In this document: positions 1 to 21,139 of the stretch, piece by piece
Numbering within the stretch: position 1 is the stretch's first letter
Layout of the letters: each line of letters opens with the position of its first letter
NCBI GenBank assembly: GCA_002104895.1
Contig: MCFG01000039.1
Coordinates: 187,501-230,000, forward strand
Length of the DNA: 42,500 nt
DNA from: Anaeromyces robustus
Lineage: Eukaryota; Neocallimastigomycota; Neocallimastigomycetes; Neocallimastigales; Neocallimastigaceae
Reading direction: 5' to 3'
Notes under the pieces: generated by a model
What the model saw: the letters and a program-made list of their open reading frames with translations, nothing else
Told to the model about the DNA's origin: nothing
Databases searched by the model: none
Translations under genes and position numbers: made by a program

Positions 1-390
1 TATGTTAATGATGGATAAAAAAATGGAATATAATTTATGTAAAATAAAATTTTTTTAAAAAAAAAAAAAAACTATACAAAATTTTTTAATTTTATTAATT
101 GTAAAATATTAAGATATTAAATAAATAGTAATTTTATTTTGGTTTATTTAAATAAACTTATTGAATTTATCAATAAAATTTATTTAATAAATTAGTCATA
201 GGTAAAAATAATTACGATAAAAAAAAAAAAAGCAATAAATAAAAAGATTAATTTAAAAAAAAAATAAAATAATAAATTAAAAATATATTTTTATAAAAAT
301 AATAAACCCCAAACAGCAATATTCAACCTAAACAAGTTAATATAAAAACAATATCATTTCTAATAATTAAAAAAAATTTTTTTTTTAATT
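1..390. other. AT-rich intergenic sequence, no gene seen
   Basis: This stretch holds A and T homopolymers and no reading frame of useful length. It lies downstream of the stop codon of the minus-strand gene at 391, so its right part is probably that gene's 3' untranslated region. I see no structured element in it. Confidence 0.6.
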
Positions 391-1284
391 TTAAAAATGA
401 TATTTTTTCATAAGTTTACCTAAATCACCCATTGGTTTTTCTGGAATAGATGGTATTTTTCCAATGTAATCACTAGGTAAAATATCTGCATTCAAAATTT
501 TTCTAATTCTTTCATCTTCATAATCATCATTTTCAAAAGGACATATATCATCAAAATCATCAATAATAATCGGTGAAAACTCTGATGAATTACTTTCATT
601 TACAGCTTGTTCACTATTTTTTTCACATATCATTGCATCCTCAATATTTTCATTGAAAATTGTATTACCTTCATATGAACTTGAATCATCCTTTTGACTT
701 GTAGGTGTTAAATAACCTGAATTATTAGGAACCATTTGTTTTTCTTTATTGATTTGATTTTCTATACTAGGGTAATGTTCAGATCTATTAATATCATCTT
801 CTCCACTAATATCACTGATAAATGTATCCCAATTTTCTAGAAAATTACTTGCACAAGCAGCCATTTTTTCATTTCCAAATAGTGTACCATATTGAAATTC
901 AAAGGAATTTTCTTCTTTATCTGATTTATACATAATTGTACTTTCACCTTCACTATTATAATCACATGGTATTTCTTCTAAAAGCCTGGTATCAGTAATC
1001 AAAGATTTACTTTTCTTAAGACTTCTACGAGAATTATTCTCAGTCTTTGGTATAATATTATCCTCATATTGGGAAAAAGAATAAGAATTCCTTTTCAATG
1101 AATTTATTGGTGATCCTTCTATAAAATCATTTTCTGAACGATTATACAGATCATATACCAAATGCTTATTTTTTCTTCTAAATTTATTTAATGATACCAT
1201 CTTTTTCATATTCTTTTTTTCCGTAAAATTTCTTACAAGATATGAAGAATGTTTTTTGTTTAAAGGATTATGAACAGAAACCAT
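391..1284 (-). CDS. unrecognised acidic, probably disordered protein (297 aa)
   Basis: This is a single open frame of 297 codons. Its base composition is clearly more G+C-rich than both flanks, and an in-frame stop lies four codons upstream of the chosen ATG, so the start is well fixed. The first 45 residues are basic (Lys/Arg clusters, e.g. NKFRRKNKH). The middle and C-terminal parts are rich in Asp, Glu, Ser and Asn, with acidic clusters such as DDFDDICPFENDDYEDE near residue 250. It ends in a basic tail, KLMKKYHF. There is no signal peptide, membrane segment or catalytic motif that I can see. SP/TP motifs (GSPINS, YLTPTS, EFSPII) could be phosphorylation sites for proline-directed kinases; that is inference. 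I do not recognise the family. It may be a lineage-specific protein; the open frame looks real because it stays open over 900 bases in very AT-rich DNA. Confidence 0.75.
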   Translation of the reverse strand: MVSVHNPLNKKHSSYLVRNFTEKKNMKKMVSLNKFRRKNKHLVYDLYNRSENDFIEGSPINSLKRNSYSFSQYEDNIIPKTENNSRRSLKKSKSLITDTRLLEEIPCDYNSEGESTIMYKSDKEENSFEFQYGTLFGNEKMAACASNFLENWDTFISDISGEDDINRSEHYPSIENQINKEKQMVPNNSGYLTPTSQKDDSSSYEGNTIFNENIEDAMICEKNSEQAVNESNSSEFSPIIIDDFDDICPFENDDYEDERIRKILNADILPSDYIGKIPSIPEKPMGDLGKLMKKYHF

Positions 1285-1287
1285 TTT

Positions 1288-4200
1288 ATATTTTTATTTA
1301 TGATTTAAAATTAAAAAATATAGATATATGAAAACTTAATAATGATATATATTAAAAAGTTTATTGCAACTCTTTAAATAATTTTTTGAATTTTTTATAT
1401 TTATTATTTAATAAATATATTTAAATGTTATTGTGGTATAAAAATATACCGTTTGAAAAATTTATTATTCTAATTGAAATATTTTGATTATATTTTTAAT
1501 TAAATACTAATGATAAAAAAGCATATGAAAATATTTAATATTAATATATCTATTTATTGTTTTCGATATATTACTATTAAATATTTAAAAATACTTTTCT
1601 TTGTTTAATATTATAGTTTTGTTATAAAATTTTTAAAAAAGAAATATTTTGTATTTCTGTATTTTGTATTACTTTTTTTTTTTTGTACTACGAAAAAAAA
1701 ATTTTTTTTTTTTTTATAATTTTCTCCAACAAAGAGGAAAATTTTTTTTTCAATATTTTTTCTACTATTTTTTTTTGTACTTATTTTAAAATATACTTGC
1801 TCTTTGTTTCAAATAATAAATTAATATTTACCATTTTCAACAAGCAAATATTTTATATAATATTATAAGTAAATTTTTTAATAAGAAATTTGTTATTAAA
1901 AAATCTGTTATTTTATAAATATTTATATATAATTTTTGAGAATAATATTTTATTTGAAAAACTTTAAATATCTTTATAAATATATTATAAATTATATTTA
2001 AATAAATTCTTTTTCAAAATAAAATATATAAAAAAATTTTTTAATATAAATATGTTAACTTTAACGTATTTCTTAATAATGTAATGAATTTTAATATACG
2101 TTTTTGATGATATAATGTATTAAAAATTAAACTTTAAAAATTTTCTTTATAAATAATAATTAATATATTTTTAATTTAAATTTAACTTAATTAAAAATAT
2201 TTCAGTTTATATTTCTTTTTCTTATATAATATATTAAATAAATATAATTTTTGTAATTATTATTAACCAATAAAAATTCAGTATAAATTTTTTGAGAAAA
2301 AAAAAAAGAGGAATTTTTAGTCCTATTTATACTTGTCTGAAAAATGAAAAAAAATTTTTTTTCATTTTTTTTAAAAAAATTTTAAAAATTTTAATAACTT
2401 TGTTTTTCTTAAATTTTAATTGAATTTTATATTATGCATAATATATTGTAATATATTATAATATATGATGTTATATTGTTGATATAATCAGTATATGTGA
2501 ATAAAAGTTACAATTAATAATATTAAAATTTTAATATAGTATAATATATATTATTTTATTAATAAAGTTGTACTCTATATATAAAATATTAATAATGTAT
2601 CTTAAATTTATATTATTATTGGTCAGGCTTATTATTATTTATATAGCATTTAAATTTAAAGTGAAGTTACTATAAAAGTTTAGTATATTTAATATATGGT
2701 ACATTATCTAAAACTTAATTAAATAATATATGGGAAATATTATATAATAATATATTAAAAATAAAGAAAATTAGTTCCCAATTAAAAAATCCATTGATTC
2801 CAATATACGATCATATATATTTATATATTAAAAGCTATATACTCCATTTAAATAATTAATATATATTATATAATGGTTTAATTATAATATATTGATGAGA
2901 AGTATAAATATAAGCATATGATATATTAATATAAAATAAAAAAAAAAAAAGCGAATACAATAAAATTCAAATACAATTTATATTTCATTTTATATTTAAA
3001 TATTTATTATTACATATATTATAATATAATAAAAATACTAAATATAATATATATAATAGTTACAATTACTATATAATAAATAAATAATGAATATTATACT
3101 ATCAATACAAATAATATAATATAAACTATTAATATAATGTAAATGTATTATATTTGTACAAGAAATATTAAATATCATTATATTATATAATATTTTTCAT
3201 TTTATTTATTAGATTTTAATATAAGATAAGATTATAATAAAACTGTAGTTATGAATATTAAATAATTATTAATATATATTATATAATAACGAAAATAAAA
3301 AACATTTTATTTAATGATTAATAAAATTACTTTATATATTAATTGAAAAAAGTAATGAAATGAAATAATTTCTATAAAATATAATAAAATATAAATATGA
3401 AATTTAAATTATTATTAAGCTTTATCAATAAATATTAATTATTAAAATATAAAAATATATTTATTACTTATTTTGTTTTAATATATTGAAAAGTTATTAG
3501 CCATGATAAATTGACATTTTTAATTTTTTAGTAACCAATTTTTATTTAAAAAATATAAATTAATAAATGAATAATAAATATATAAATTGAGTAACCTAAC
3601 AGAGTTACTAATGAAAAGATAATTAAGTCTTTATAAAAATTTTTAGATAAAATATAATGATTAGAATACATATTAAATAACTCGATTTATTTATATAATT
3701 ATATATCAAAGTTGCCTTTTTAATATATTGTTAAGTTTTTTTTTTTTTAAGTAATAAAAATATGCAAAAATATAAATGAATAGATAAATAGTAAATAAAT
3801 AATATTATATATATTATTAATAAATGGCAATATTAATAATATAATAATATATACAAAATATAACTATTATTTATTATAGAATTAATATATTATTATATTA
3901 TACAATGTATTATTAGTATATAAAAATTTAAATATAATTTATTTTATTAAAAATAGATTAAAAATTTTAAAAATGTATTATTCATGTTTAGGTAATATAT
4001 TAAAAACAAAAAAAAAAAAAAACAAAAATAAAAAATAAAAAAAATGAAAATAAAAATAAAATAAATAACTATAATTATTAATAAAATAAAGATATTAAAA
4101 TACAAATTATTAAAAAATATAAAATATTAAAAGAAATTTTTTTTAATAATAATTGAAATTAATAATAAAAAATGAATAAAAAAAATTAATTATTAATAAA

Positions 4201-7200
4201 TAATTAAAGAGTATTAATGTTTTATATTATAATGTAAATTAATATATTAAAAAAATATATTTTAATTATTTTATGATATAGTCAAAAATTTTATTTAATG
4301 ATGAAATAAAAGTTTAATTATTAATATATTATTATCATAAAAAAAAAAAGAGAAAAAAGAAAGAAATAGACTGTGGGTGAAATAATTTATAATTATTAAA
4401 CTAATTATTAATTGTTAGTTACTAATTAATATTAATATGAATATATAGAAATTTTATATATTAAAAAGACTAATAATCTCAATAATTATAACCTTTTTAA
4501 CAATACTTAATACTTATGGAATATAATTGAATTGAACTATTGAACTACATTATAAACTCTAATTAATAAATTAATGTACATACGTAATTAATTAATACAT
4601 TTACATATTAAATATTAAAATTTTTAAACTTATTATTAATTAATTATATGAATATCAATAAATTAATAATACTAATAATATTAATTATTTACTATGAAAT
4701 ATATTAATATATATTATATTGTTAATTATGTTATATATTTAAATTTATCCATCCAAATTATTTACTTATTTGGCAAATGCACAACAAAAACAAAAAAAAT
4801 TAATTTATTAATATTTATCCTTTTTTAACTATTCCTTTTTTGATTTGTTAAAATGTTTTTATGGCTTACAATTATCATATTATATTATATTTATATTGTA
4901 ATATACAAAAATATTATATAATTTTAATATAAGTATTATTAAAATAAAGAATTTTAAAAAATTATAATATTTAAATTTTATTATATATTAATATAAAAAC
5001 TTGAATAATATATTAAATTATAATTATAATATATTATTATATTAAATATAAACTTTAAAAAATATAAAAATAAACATTCAATATCAATGGTTAAATAATT
5101 ATATTCTTTTTTTTATATAATTATTATATTAAATTTTCTAAACCAATAAAATATTTATTTTTAAACAGACAAAAATGATTGGATTTACATTATTAAAATT
5201 ATTGTACATTATAATAATGAATAAAATAATTTTTTCATTGTAAAAAATAAGTTTGGTCTTTTTAAAAAAATTAAAAAGTGAAATTATAACATATGAAATG
5301 AATTTATAATTGAAAGAATGGATGACAAAATGAAAATTATGATTAATAAATAATGCATATTGAATATTAAATTGCTATAATAAAAACAATTAATATGATG
5401 GATTATATATTGAAAGTGATTTATTTAAAATTAATTATATATTCTTAAATATGCTTAATTATAATATAAAAAATTTTTAAGATGTATAATTTTTTTAATA
5501 TTTGATTAAATTATAAATTGAAAAATAAAAATGAAGCATAAAATACCAATAAATAATCAGTTAATAACCTACAAAATGAATAATCTTACTCAATAATCAT
5601 TATAATAAAGAAAATATATACATATTTTTAAATTTATTATTAATATATATATTAATATTTTTTTATAAATACAATAATTAAAAATATTTTATAAATTAAT
5701 TTTACCATAATAATATTATAAAATATATTTATTTTTCTAATGAATCATTAATTAATATATTTAAATTATAAAAAAATGTTTTAAAAATATTGAATCAGTA
5801 AAGAAATAAATATAATTGTTATTATTCTATTAATGAAATTTTAAAAATATATTTAATATAATATAATAATTCATACTTTTATATAATATATAGTATTAAG
5901 TTTTAAGTTTTATTTAAAAAAAAAAAAAATAAAAACTTAAAAAAATATATATATTAGATATCACTATTAGTTAATTATTTATTTCAAAATATTGAAATGA
6001 TAATAACGAATGATATATAATATATATCATATAATTAGAGTTTTATTGTCCTTTTTTTTTTTTTTTTTTTGAAAAAAAATATTCATTATGTGTTATCTCT
6101 TTTGAAAATCCGATTAAATTTTAAATAAATAAAAAAGTATATTTCAATACTATATTATAATAAACTTTTTATTATATTATATCTCTATATTATTATATTT
6201 ATATTTAACTTAAAAAATTTTAAATTATTTATTATTTTTATTTTAATGCATAAATATAGAATCTTACAAAAAATAAAATATAGAGTTAATCATTTTTATT
6301 TTAATATAATTTTTTATTTTATTTTTAATAAAACTTTAAGCATTTTTATAGTAAAACTTAAAATACTTTATCATTTAAAAAAAATTACCTTTTTTTACTA
6401 AACTTTTAAATTTTAAAAAATAAAAAAAAAAAAAATTGAATAAATATAATTAAGTAATTTATGTAATGTATTATATAAAAAAAAGAAATGGGAATACATT
6501 ATATAATTTTTAATTAATAATATTTTTAACTATATCTTAATTTTATTATTTATATAGTTTTTATAGTTTTCAAATTTTAAATGTAACACTCTAACTAAAA
6601 TATTTATAATATCTATATACGCATGTTTTCAATGTCTATTATAACTATTACTTAATAAATATCCCATAAATACTTTAGTATATGACTAATAATAATAATA
6701 AATAATAAATATTTTATAAAATAATTCATTATAATAATTATAATAAATTTTGATTTCTTTTATTTTATTTTTTATACAAATACAAAAAATCTTATTTTTA
6801 ATATTTTTAATAAATTTTAAGATACTATTTTTAAAAATATATATATTTTTACTTTAATTATGATATATATTTTATAGTTTATTTATTAATTTATTATAAA
6901 ATAGGTAAAAAATATATTTTATATAAAATAAATTTGATTATATTTGTGAATAAAAAAAAATTAAAGATAAATCATAAAAGATAATAAAAATAATTCAATA
7001 AAATAAAAATAAAAGCATACAAGCAAAATTTGTAAAATTAAAATAAAAAGTATATAATAAGTAAAATTATATTATTTACATGTTAAACATTTAATTTCCT
7101 TTTATAAAATAAAAATTAATAATTGAAAATAATACTTGAAAACTTTCATAAACAATGTACATATATATATACATTTTTTTTTTTTTTTTTTTTTTTTTGT

Positions 7201-7700
7201 ATAAAGAAAAGAAAAGAAAAAAGAAAATTTCTTTAATTAAATATTGTTTAACTATATTAAATCTTTTATATTTATATATATATGTATATCTTTTTTTTTT
7301 TAAATATATTTATATTAATTTAATTGAATTTTTATTTTAAAAAAATAATTATAATAATAAAAATTTTACAATATTTTTTTTTAAGAAAAAAAAAATAAAA
7401 ATTAACAAATTAAATATTTAAAATTTGAAAAAATTTACCAGTTAATAGTCATTATATATATTTGACTATATTTTAGGTTATTTAAATTTTTTTAAAAAAA
7501 AAAAAAAAAAAAAAGAATTTATTAATGAAAATAATTAATATTTAATATTTATTTCTGTATACTTAACATGATCTTACCTAATTTATGCATTTTCTACATA
7601 AAAATATTCCGTAACATAAAATATAAGTTTTAAATTATACTAAAATTTTAAAGAAAAAAAAAAGTTTTTTTAATAAAAGATCGTCTTTTTTTTTATAATG
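1288..7700. other. gene desert, 6.4 kb, no recognisable gene
   Basis: The sequence is almost only A and T, with dense stop codons in all frames. The few open frames (for example near 1683-1868 and 7155-7340, plus strand) code for Phe/Ile/Tyr/Leu strings and follow the T-runs, so I treat them as chance. Long T runs occur near 6051-6070 and 7176-7198. The right edge of the minus-strand gene at 391-1284 means its promoter should be just above 1285. I see no tRNA-like or transposon-like structure here. Confidence 0.6.
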
Positions 7701-7739
7701 GTATTTCACCATTATTATTTTATTTTCATTTTTATTGGG

Positions 7740-8025
7740 TCCTATGTTCAAACTAAATAGTTAACTATAATTTTATTTCTACTTTTACTAGAATTAAATA
7801 ATGGAGTTAGACCTTTAATGTTTTCTTTATTTATATCTTCTCCATTTTCAAGTAAATATTTGACTATATTTTCATTTTCATTTTCATTTTCATTTTCATT
7901 TGAATATCCTATATAATGTATAATGGTGTATTACTATTCTTATTTATTCTTATTTTCTTCGTTTATTGTTTTATTTTATGTTCAACTAAATATTTTATTT
8001 CATTTATATCTTTTCTCCAAATTAT
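7740..8025 (-). pseudogene. decayed ankyrin-repeat gene fragment (minus strand)
   Basis: Read on the minus strand, this stretch gives the typical ankyrin consensus of anaerobic fungi. Pieces seen are ENIVKYLLENGEDINKENIK, then GLTPLFNSSKSRNKIIVNYL, and further upstream NKNSNTPLYII and DINEIKYLVEH. These match the pattern G-ADINKEN-KG-TPLF-AC-SGN--IVKYLVEHG of roughly 33-residue repeats. In-frame stops interrupt it and no start or continuing exon is visible, so it is a dead fragment of about two to three repeats. A TTTTCA run at 7874-7909 codes for the Asn-Glu stretch in front of one repeat. Ankyrin genes are numerous in gut fungi, so a dead copy is not surprising. Alternative: low-complexity coincidence, which I think unlikely given about 45 consecutive matching positions. 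Confidence 0.55.
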
Positions 8026-8036
8026 ACTAATCAATT

Positions 8037-8081
8037 AGTTTATTATTTTATGAATGTGAAAATGGAAATGAAAATATGAGT
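8037..8081 (+). pseudogene. possible ankyrin fragment in opposite orientation
   Basis: On the plus strand 15 codons read SLLFYECENGNENMS, close to the ankyrin pattern PLFYACENGNENIVKYL used by this lineage. It abuts the minus-strand ankyrin fragment at 7740-8025, so the two pieces point towards each other, as after an inversion or two separate insertions. It is very short and could be chance. Confidence 0.3.
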
Positions 8082-8962
8082 TAAACCATTGATTATATAT
8101 TTTCATTTCTTATCCATATGCCATATACAATAAGTGTATATATATATTTTATTTTATTTTATTTTAATTGATTTTATTTAATTTGCTTTCTTTGTTTTAT
8201 TTTATTCATAATGTCTTAAAGATAATTTATTCTGTTCTATACTTTTTTTTTTTTTCAGTTTTTAACTTTTATATATATGAATATTATACTTTTTTTTTAT
8301 TTTGTTTTTCCATATATATGAACCATCTTTTTTTTCTTATTTCAAAATATACATAATATGGGGTGACAAATAAAAATATAATAAAAATAACGTTTAATAA
8401 ACCTTTTTAATTATAATTTATATATACAAATATTATATTTTATATATTAAATATTATATAATAATAATTAATTTAATTGTTATTTTTATTTTTATAATCT
8501 GTTTTTCCTTTTTTTTTAAAAAAAATTTTTCCTTTTTATTTTTATTATGAGATAGTGAAATTAGTATAAAAATAATATGATAAGAAATCATATACATATA
8601 TATATATATAAGAGAATAAATATCTAAAATTATATAAATTATTATTATTATTAAACAAAATATATACTAAAAAATAAAAAATAAAAAGATTATTGTTATA
8701 ATTTTAAAAATCCATTTTATGATTTATTTAATATTCAAAAATATCAAAATTTATTTTTGTTAAAAATATATAAACTATTACTTTTTATTTTTTGTTTTTT
8801 TAAACATTAAAAATAAAAATTACATTTTTATATATCAATGATGAGTAATATTATTAATACTAAGTATTTTATTTATTAATTGTTTTATATTTTATAAATA
8901 ATATTATTAGTATTTTTAAATAATTCATAATTATATAAAATTCAGTATTATAATTTTTGTTT

Positions 8963-9043
8963 TAACAAAGTTACCATTAATTTAAAGTACTATAATATTT
9001 ATTATTATAAATCAAATACTATAAATTAATGGTAACTTTGTTA
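8963..9043. repeat. 81-bp inverted repeat, 29-bp arms, 23-bp spacer
   Basis: The left arm (8963-8991, beginning TAACAAAGTTACCATTAATT) is the reverse complement of the right arm (9015-9043) with two mismatches. Such an arm length is far beyond the short palindromes common in AT-rich DNA, and the arms contain C and G positions that pair. It could be a miniature inverted-repeat element, a solo hairpin or a cruciform-forming site. I see no clear target-site duplication. Confidence 0.7.
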
Positions 9044-9376
9044 ACTAATTATTCCATTTCAAATAATTTTTAGTACAATTTTATTATGTAAATAATTTTA
9101 TAATGGTTAGGTTTATTAAAATTTTTTAGCATTGAATTTTAAAGGGTTGGGTATGATAAAATTAATATTTATTTATATAAAATAAAATAATATATAGATT
9201 TTAATAAATACCTTTTTTTTTTTTTTTTTTTTTGATTTTTATTATCCATAAGAATATTTAAAGATGATATATATATTACTTTATTATGATAATTTAGTTT
9301 CATGTAAAAATTATAATAATTAATAATAAGATATTATAATAATAATAATTAATACTATTATTATATTATTAAATTA

Positions 9377-9378
<2 letters not shown>

Positions 9379-9432
<54 letters not shown>

Positions 9433-9434
9433 AT
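9379..9434. repeat. (AAAT)n microsatellite, about 14 copies
   Basis: Pure AAAT tetranucleotide array with A-rich units on the plus strand, 500 bp downstream of the nucleoporin stop codon. It is one of six such arrays in the window, all in the same orientation. Confidence 0.9.
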
Positions 9435-9785
9435 GTATTTGTTTAAAAATGTTTACTTCAAACTTTTTTAAACTTAATATATAAATATTATAATATTTAT
9501 TTTATTTTATTTTTTTTTATAAGTTTTAGTATATATGAAATAAAAACAAAAGAATAAGATAAAAAAATTAAAAAAAAAATTTATTATTATTATTATTATT
9601 ATATGTATATTTTATTTTATTTTATTTATTTATATGTATTCATTGATTATATATGTATAAATATTATTTTAGTTTTAATTTTTTTTTTTTTTTTTTTTTT
9701 TTTTATTTTATATTATGATATTAATTTTATTATATATTTATAAATTCATTTATTTATATTGATATATATATATATATATAAAATC

Positions 9786-9820
9786 GAAAAAATTGAAAAA
9801 ATTGAAAAAATTGAAAAAAT
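9786..9820. repeat. 9-bp tandem repeat GAAAAAATT, about 4 copies
   Basis: Four near-perfect copies of GAAAAAATT lie in tandem, followed by a poly-A stretch. It sits in the region downstream of the nucleoporin gene. No function is evident. Confidence 0.85.
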
Positions 9821-9934
9821 ATTTAAAAAAAAAAAAAAGATTTTTTTTTACGAACTAATATATATATATATTTAAATATATAGAAATATTTAATAAATAA
9901 GAAAAATACTTAAAAAAAAAAAAAAAATTCAAAA

Positions 9935-19544
<9,610 letters not shown>

Positions 19545-20026
19545 ATTTATCTTATTTTAAAAAGTATCCTTTATTTTATAAATATTTTATTATTATTTAT
19601 TATATAGATTTATAAAAGAAAAGAAATATATATTATTAAGGTGTATTAGTAAAATGTAAAAATTTTTATTATATTATATTTTATAAATGATTATAAAATA
19701 ACAAAAAAAAATTTTTTTTTTTTCGTAATAAAAATGTTTAAAAATTGATATATAAATATATATATTTTTTAAAATGAAATAAGAATTTTAAATAAAAAAT
19801 GTAATTTATATATATATTTGCATTTCTTTTTAGAAAACATAAAAAAAAAAAAAATAGAACAATGTAACAATGTATATTACTCTTAATTTATATAAAATAA
19901 TTTTTTTGAATTTACCATAAAGATAAATAAATTTGTGAATAAATAAATAAAAAAAATTAAAATTTGAAAAATAAAAAAAAAAATATTTAATTTAAAATAT
20001 ATTTAAAAAATTTAAAAAATAATATT

Positions 20027-20059
20027 CCTCTATAAAGCAGAAATCTCTATAAAGTGACA
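20027..20059. repeat. doubled CTCTATAAAG motif, possible DNA-transposon end
   Basis: Two near-copies, CCTCTATAAAGCAGAAAT and CTCTATAAAGTGACA, lie directly in tandem. Repeated CCTCTATAAA-type units are typical of the terminal regions of some pogo/Tigger-like and Emigrant-like DNA transposons (family knowledge). I see no partner terminus in the window, so this is at best a remnant. Confidence 0.25.
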
Positions 20060-20277
20060 ATTTCTTTTTAAATTTAAAATAAATAAAATAAAAAAAAAAA
20101 ATAAAATATAAAATATATACTAAATCAAAGTAGTCATATAATTTTTGAAATTAACTTAATTTTTAGCCCAATCATTAGTAATTTTTTTTTAATTTCTGTA
20201 TACATTATTAATTTAATTATTGAAAGTATTATTATTTAAAAATGGATAATAAATCATAAAATATTAAAAAATTAATA

Positions 20278-20609
<332 letters not shown>

Positions 20610-21139
20610 TTTTTTGTAATTATTTTAATAATTTAATTATAGAAAATGATAATAAAAAAACACTTTTATTTATTATTTAAAAGATATAAGTATATTATTA
20701 CAATAAACATTTTTTTAACTATATTTATACAAATTTTCTCTTATTTAATACTTAAAATTGATAATTACATGAAACATACATTTAAAGAAAAAAAAAATAA
20801 TCATATATTTTAAATTCATAATTTTTTTTTTTTTTTTTTAATGTAATATTCAAATGTTAGATTGTTTATATTTGATAAATAGTTATAATGATTTAGTTAT
20901 AATAATATTTATATTATTATTGTTATTTTTGATAAATATAAATTTAATAAAAATATACTATTAAAATACTAGTATTCCAGTTTTTGTTCTATAAATATGT
21001 TCTATAATATAATATGGCTTATTTTTATTTTTATTCCTTTCTTACTTTTTATTTTTTTCTTTTTTTTATTATTTTTTTGTTATACATTTTTTTTATTAAT
21101 TGTTGAAAGGTATATTAAATTTAAATTTCATTTTTTTTA

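Larger units (their letters stand above)
8082..9934. other. AT-rich intergenic sequence with inverted repeat and AAAT array
   Basis: No gene is seen. The stretch holds the 8963-9043 inverted repeat, an AAAT array, a four-copy GAAAAAATT repeat and T runs near 9212-9232 and 9680-9704. The right end carries the 3' untranslated region of the nucleoporin gene. Confidence 0.6.
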
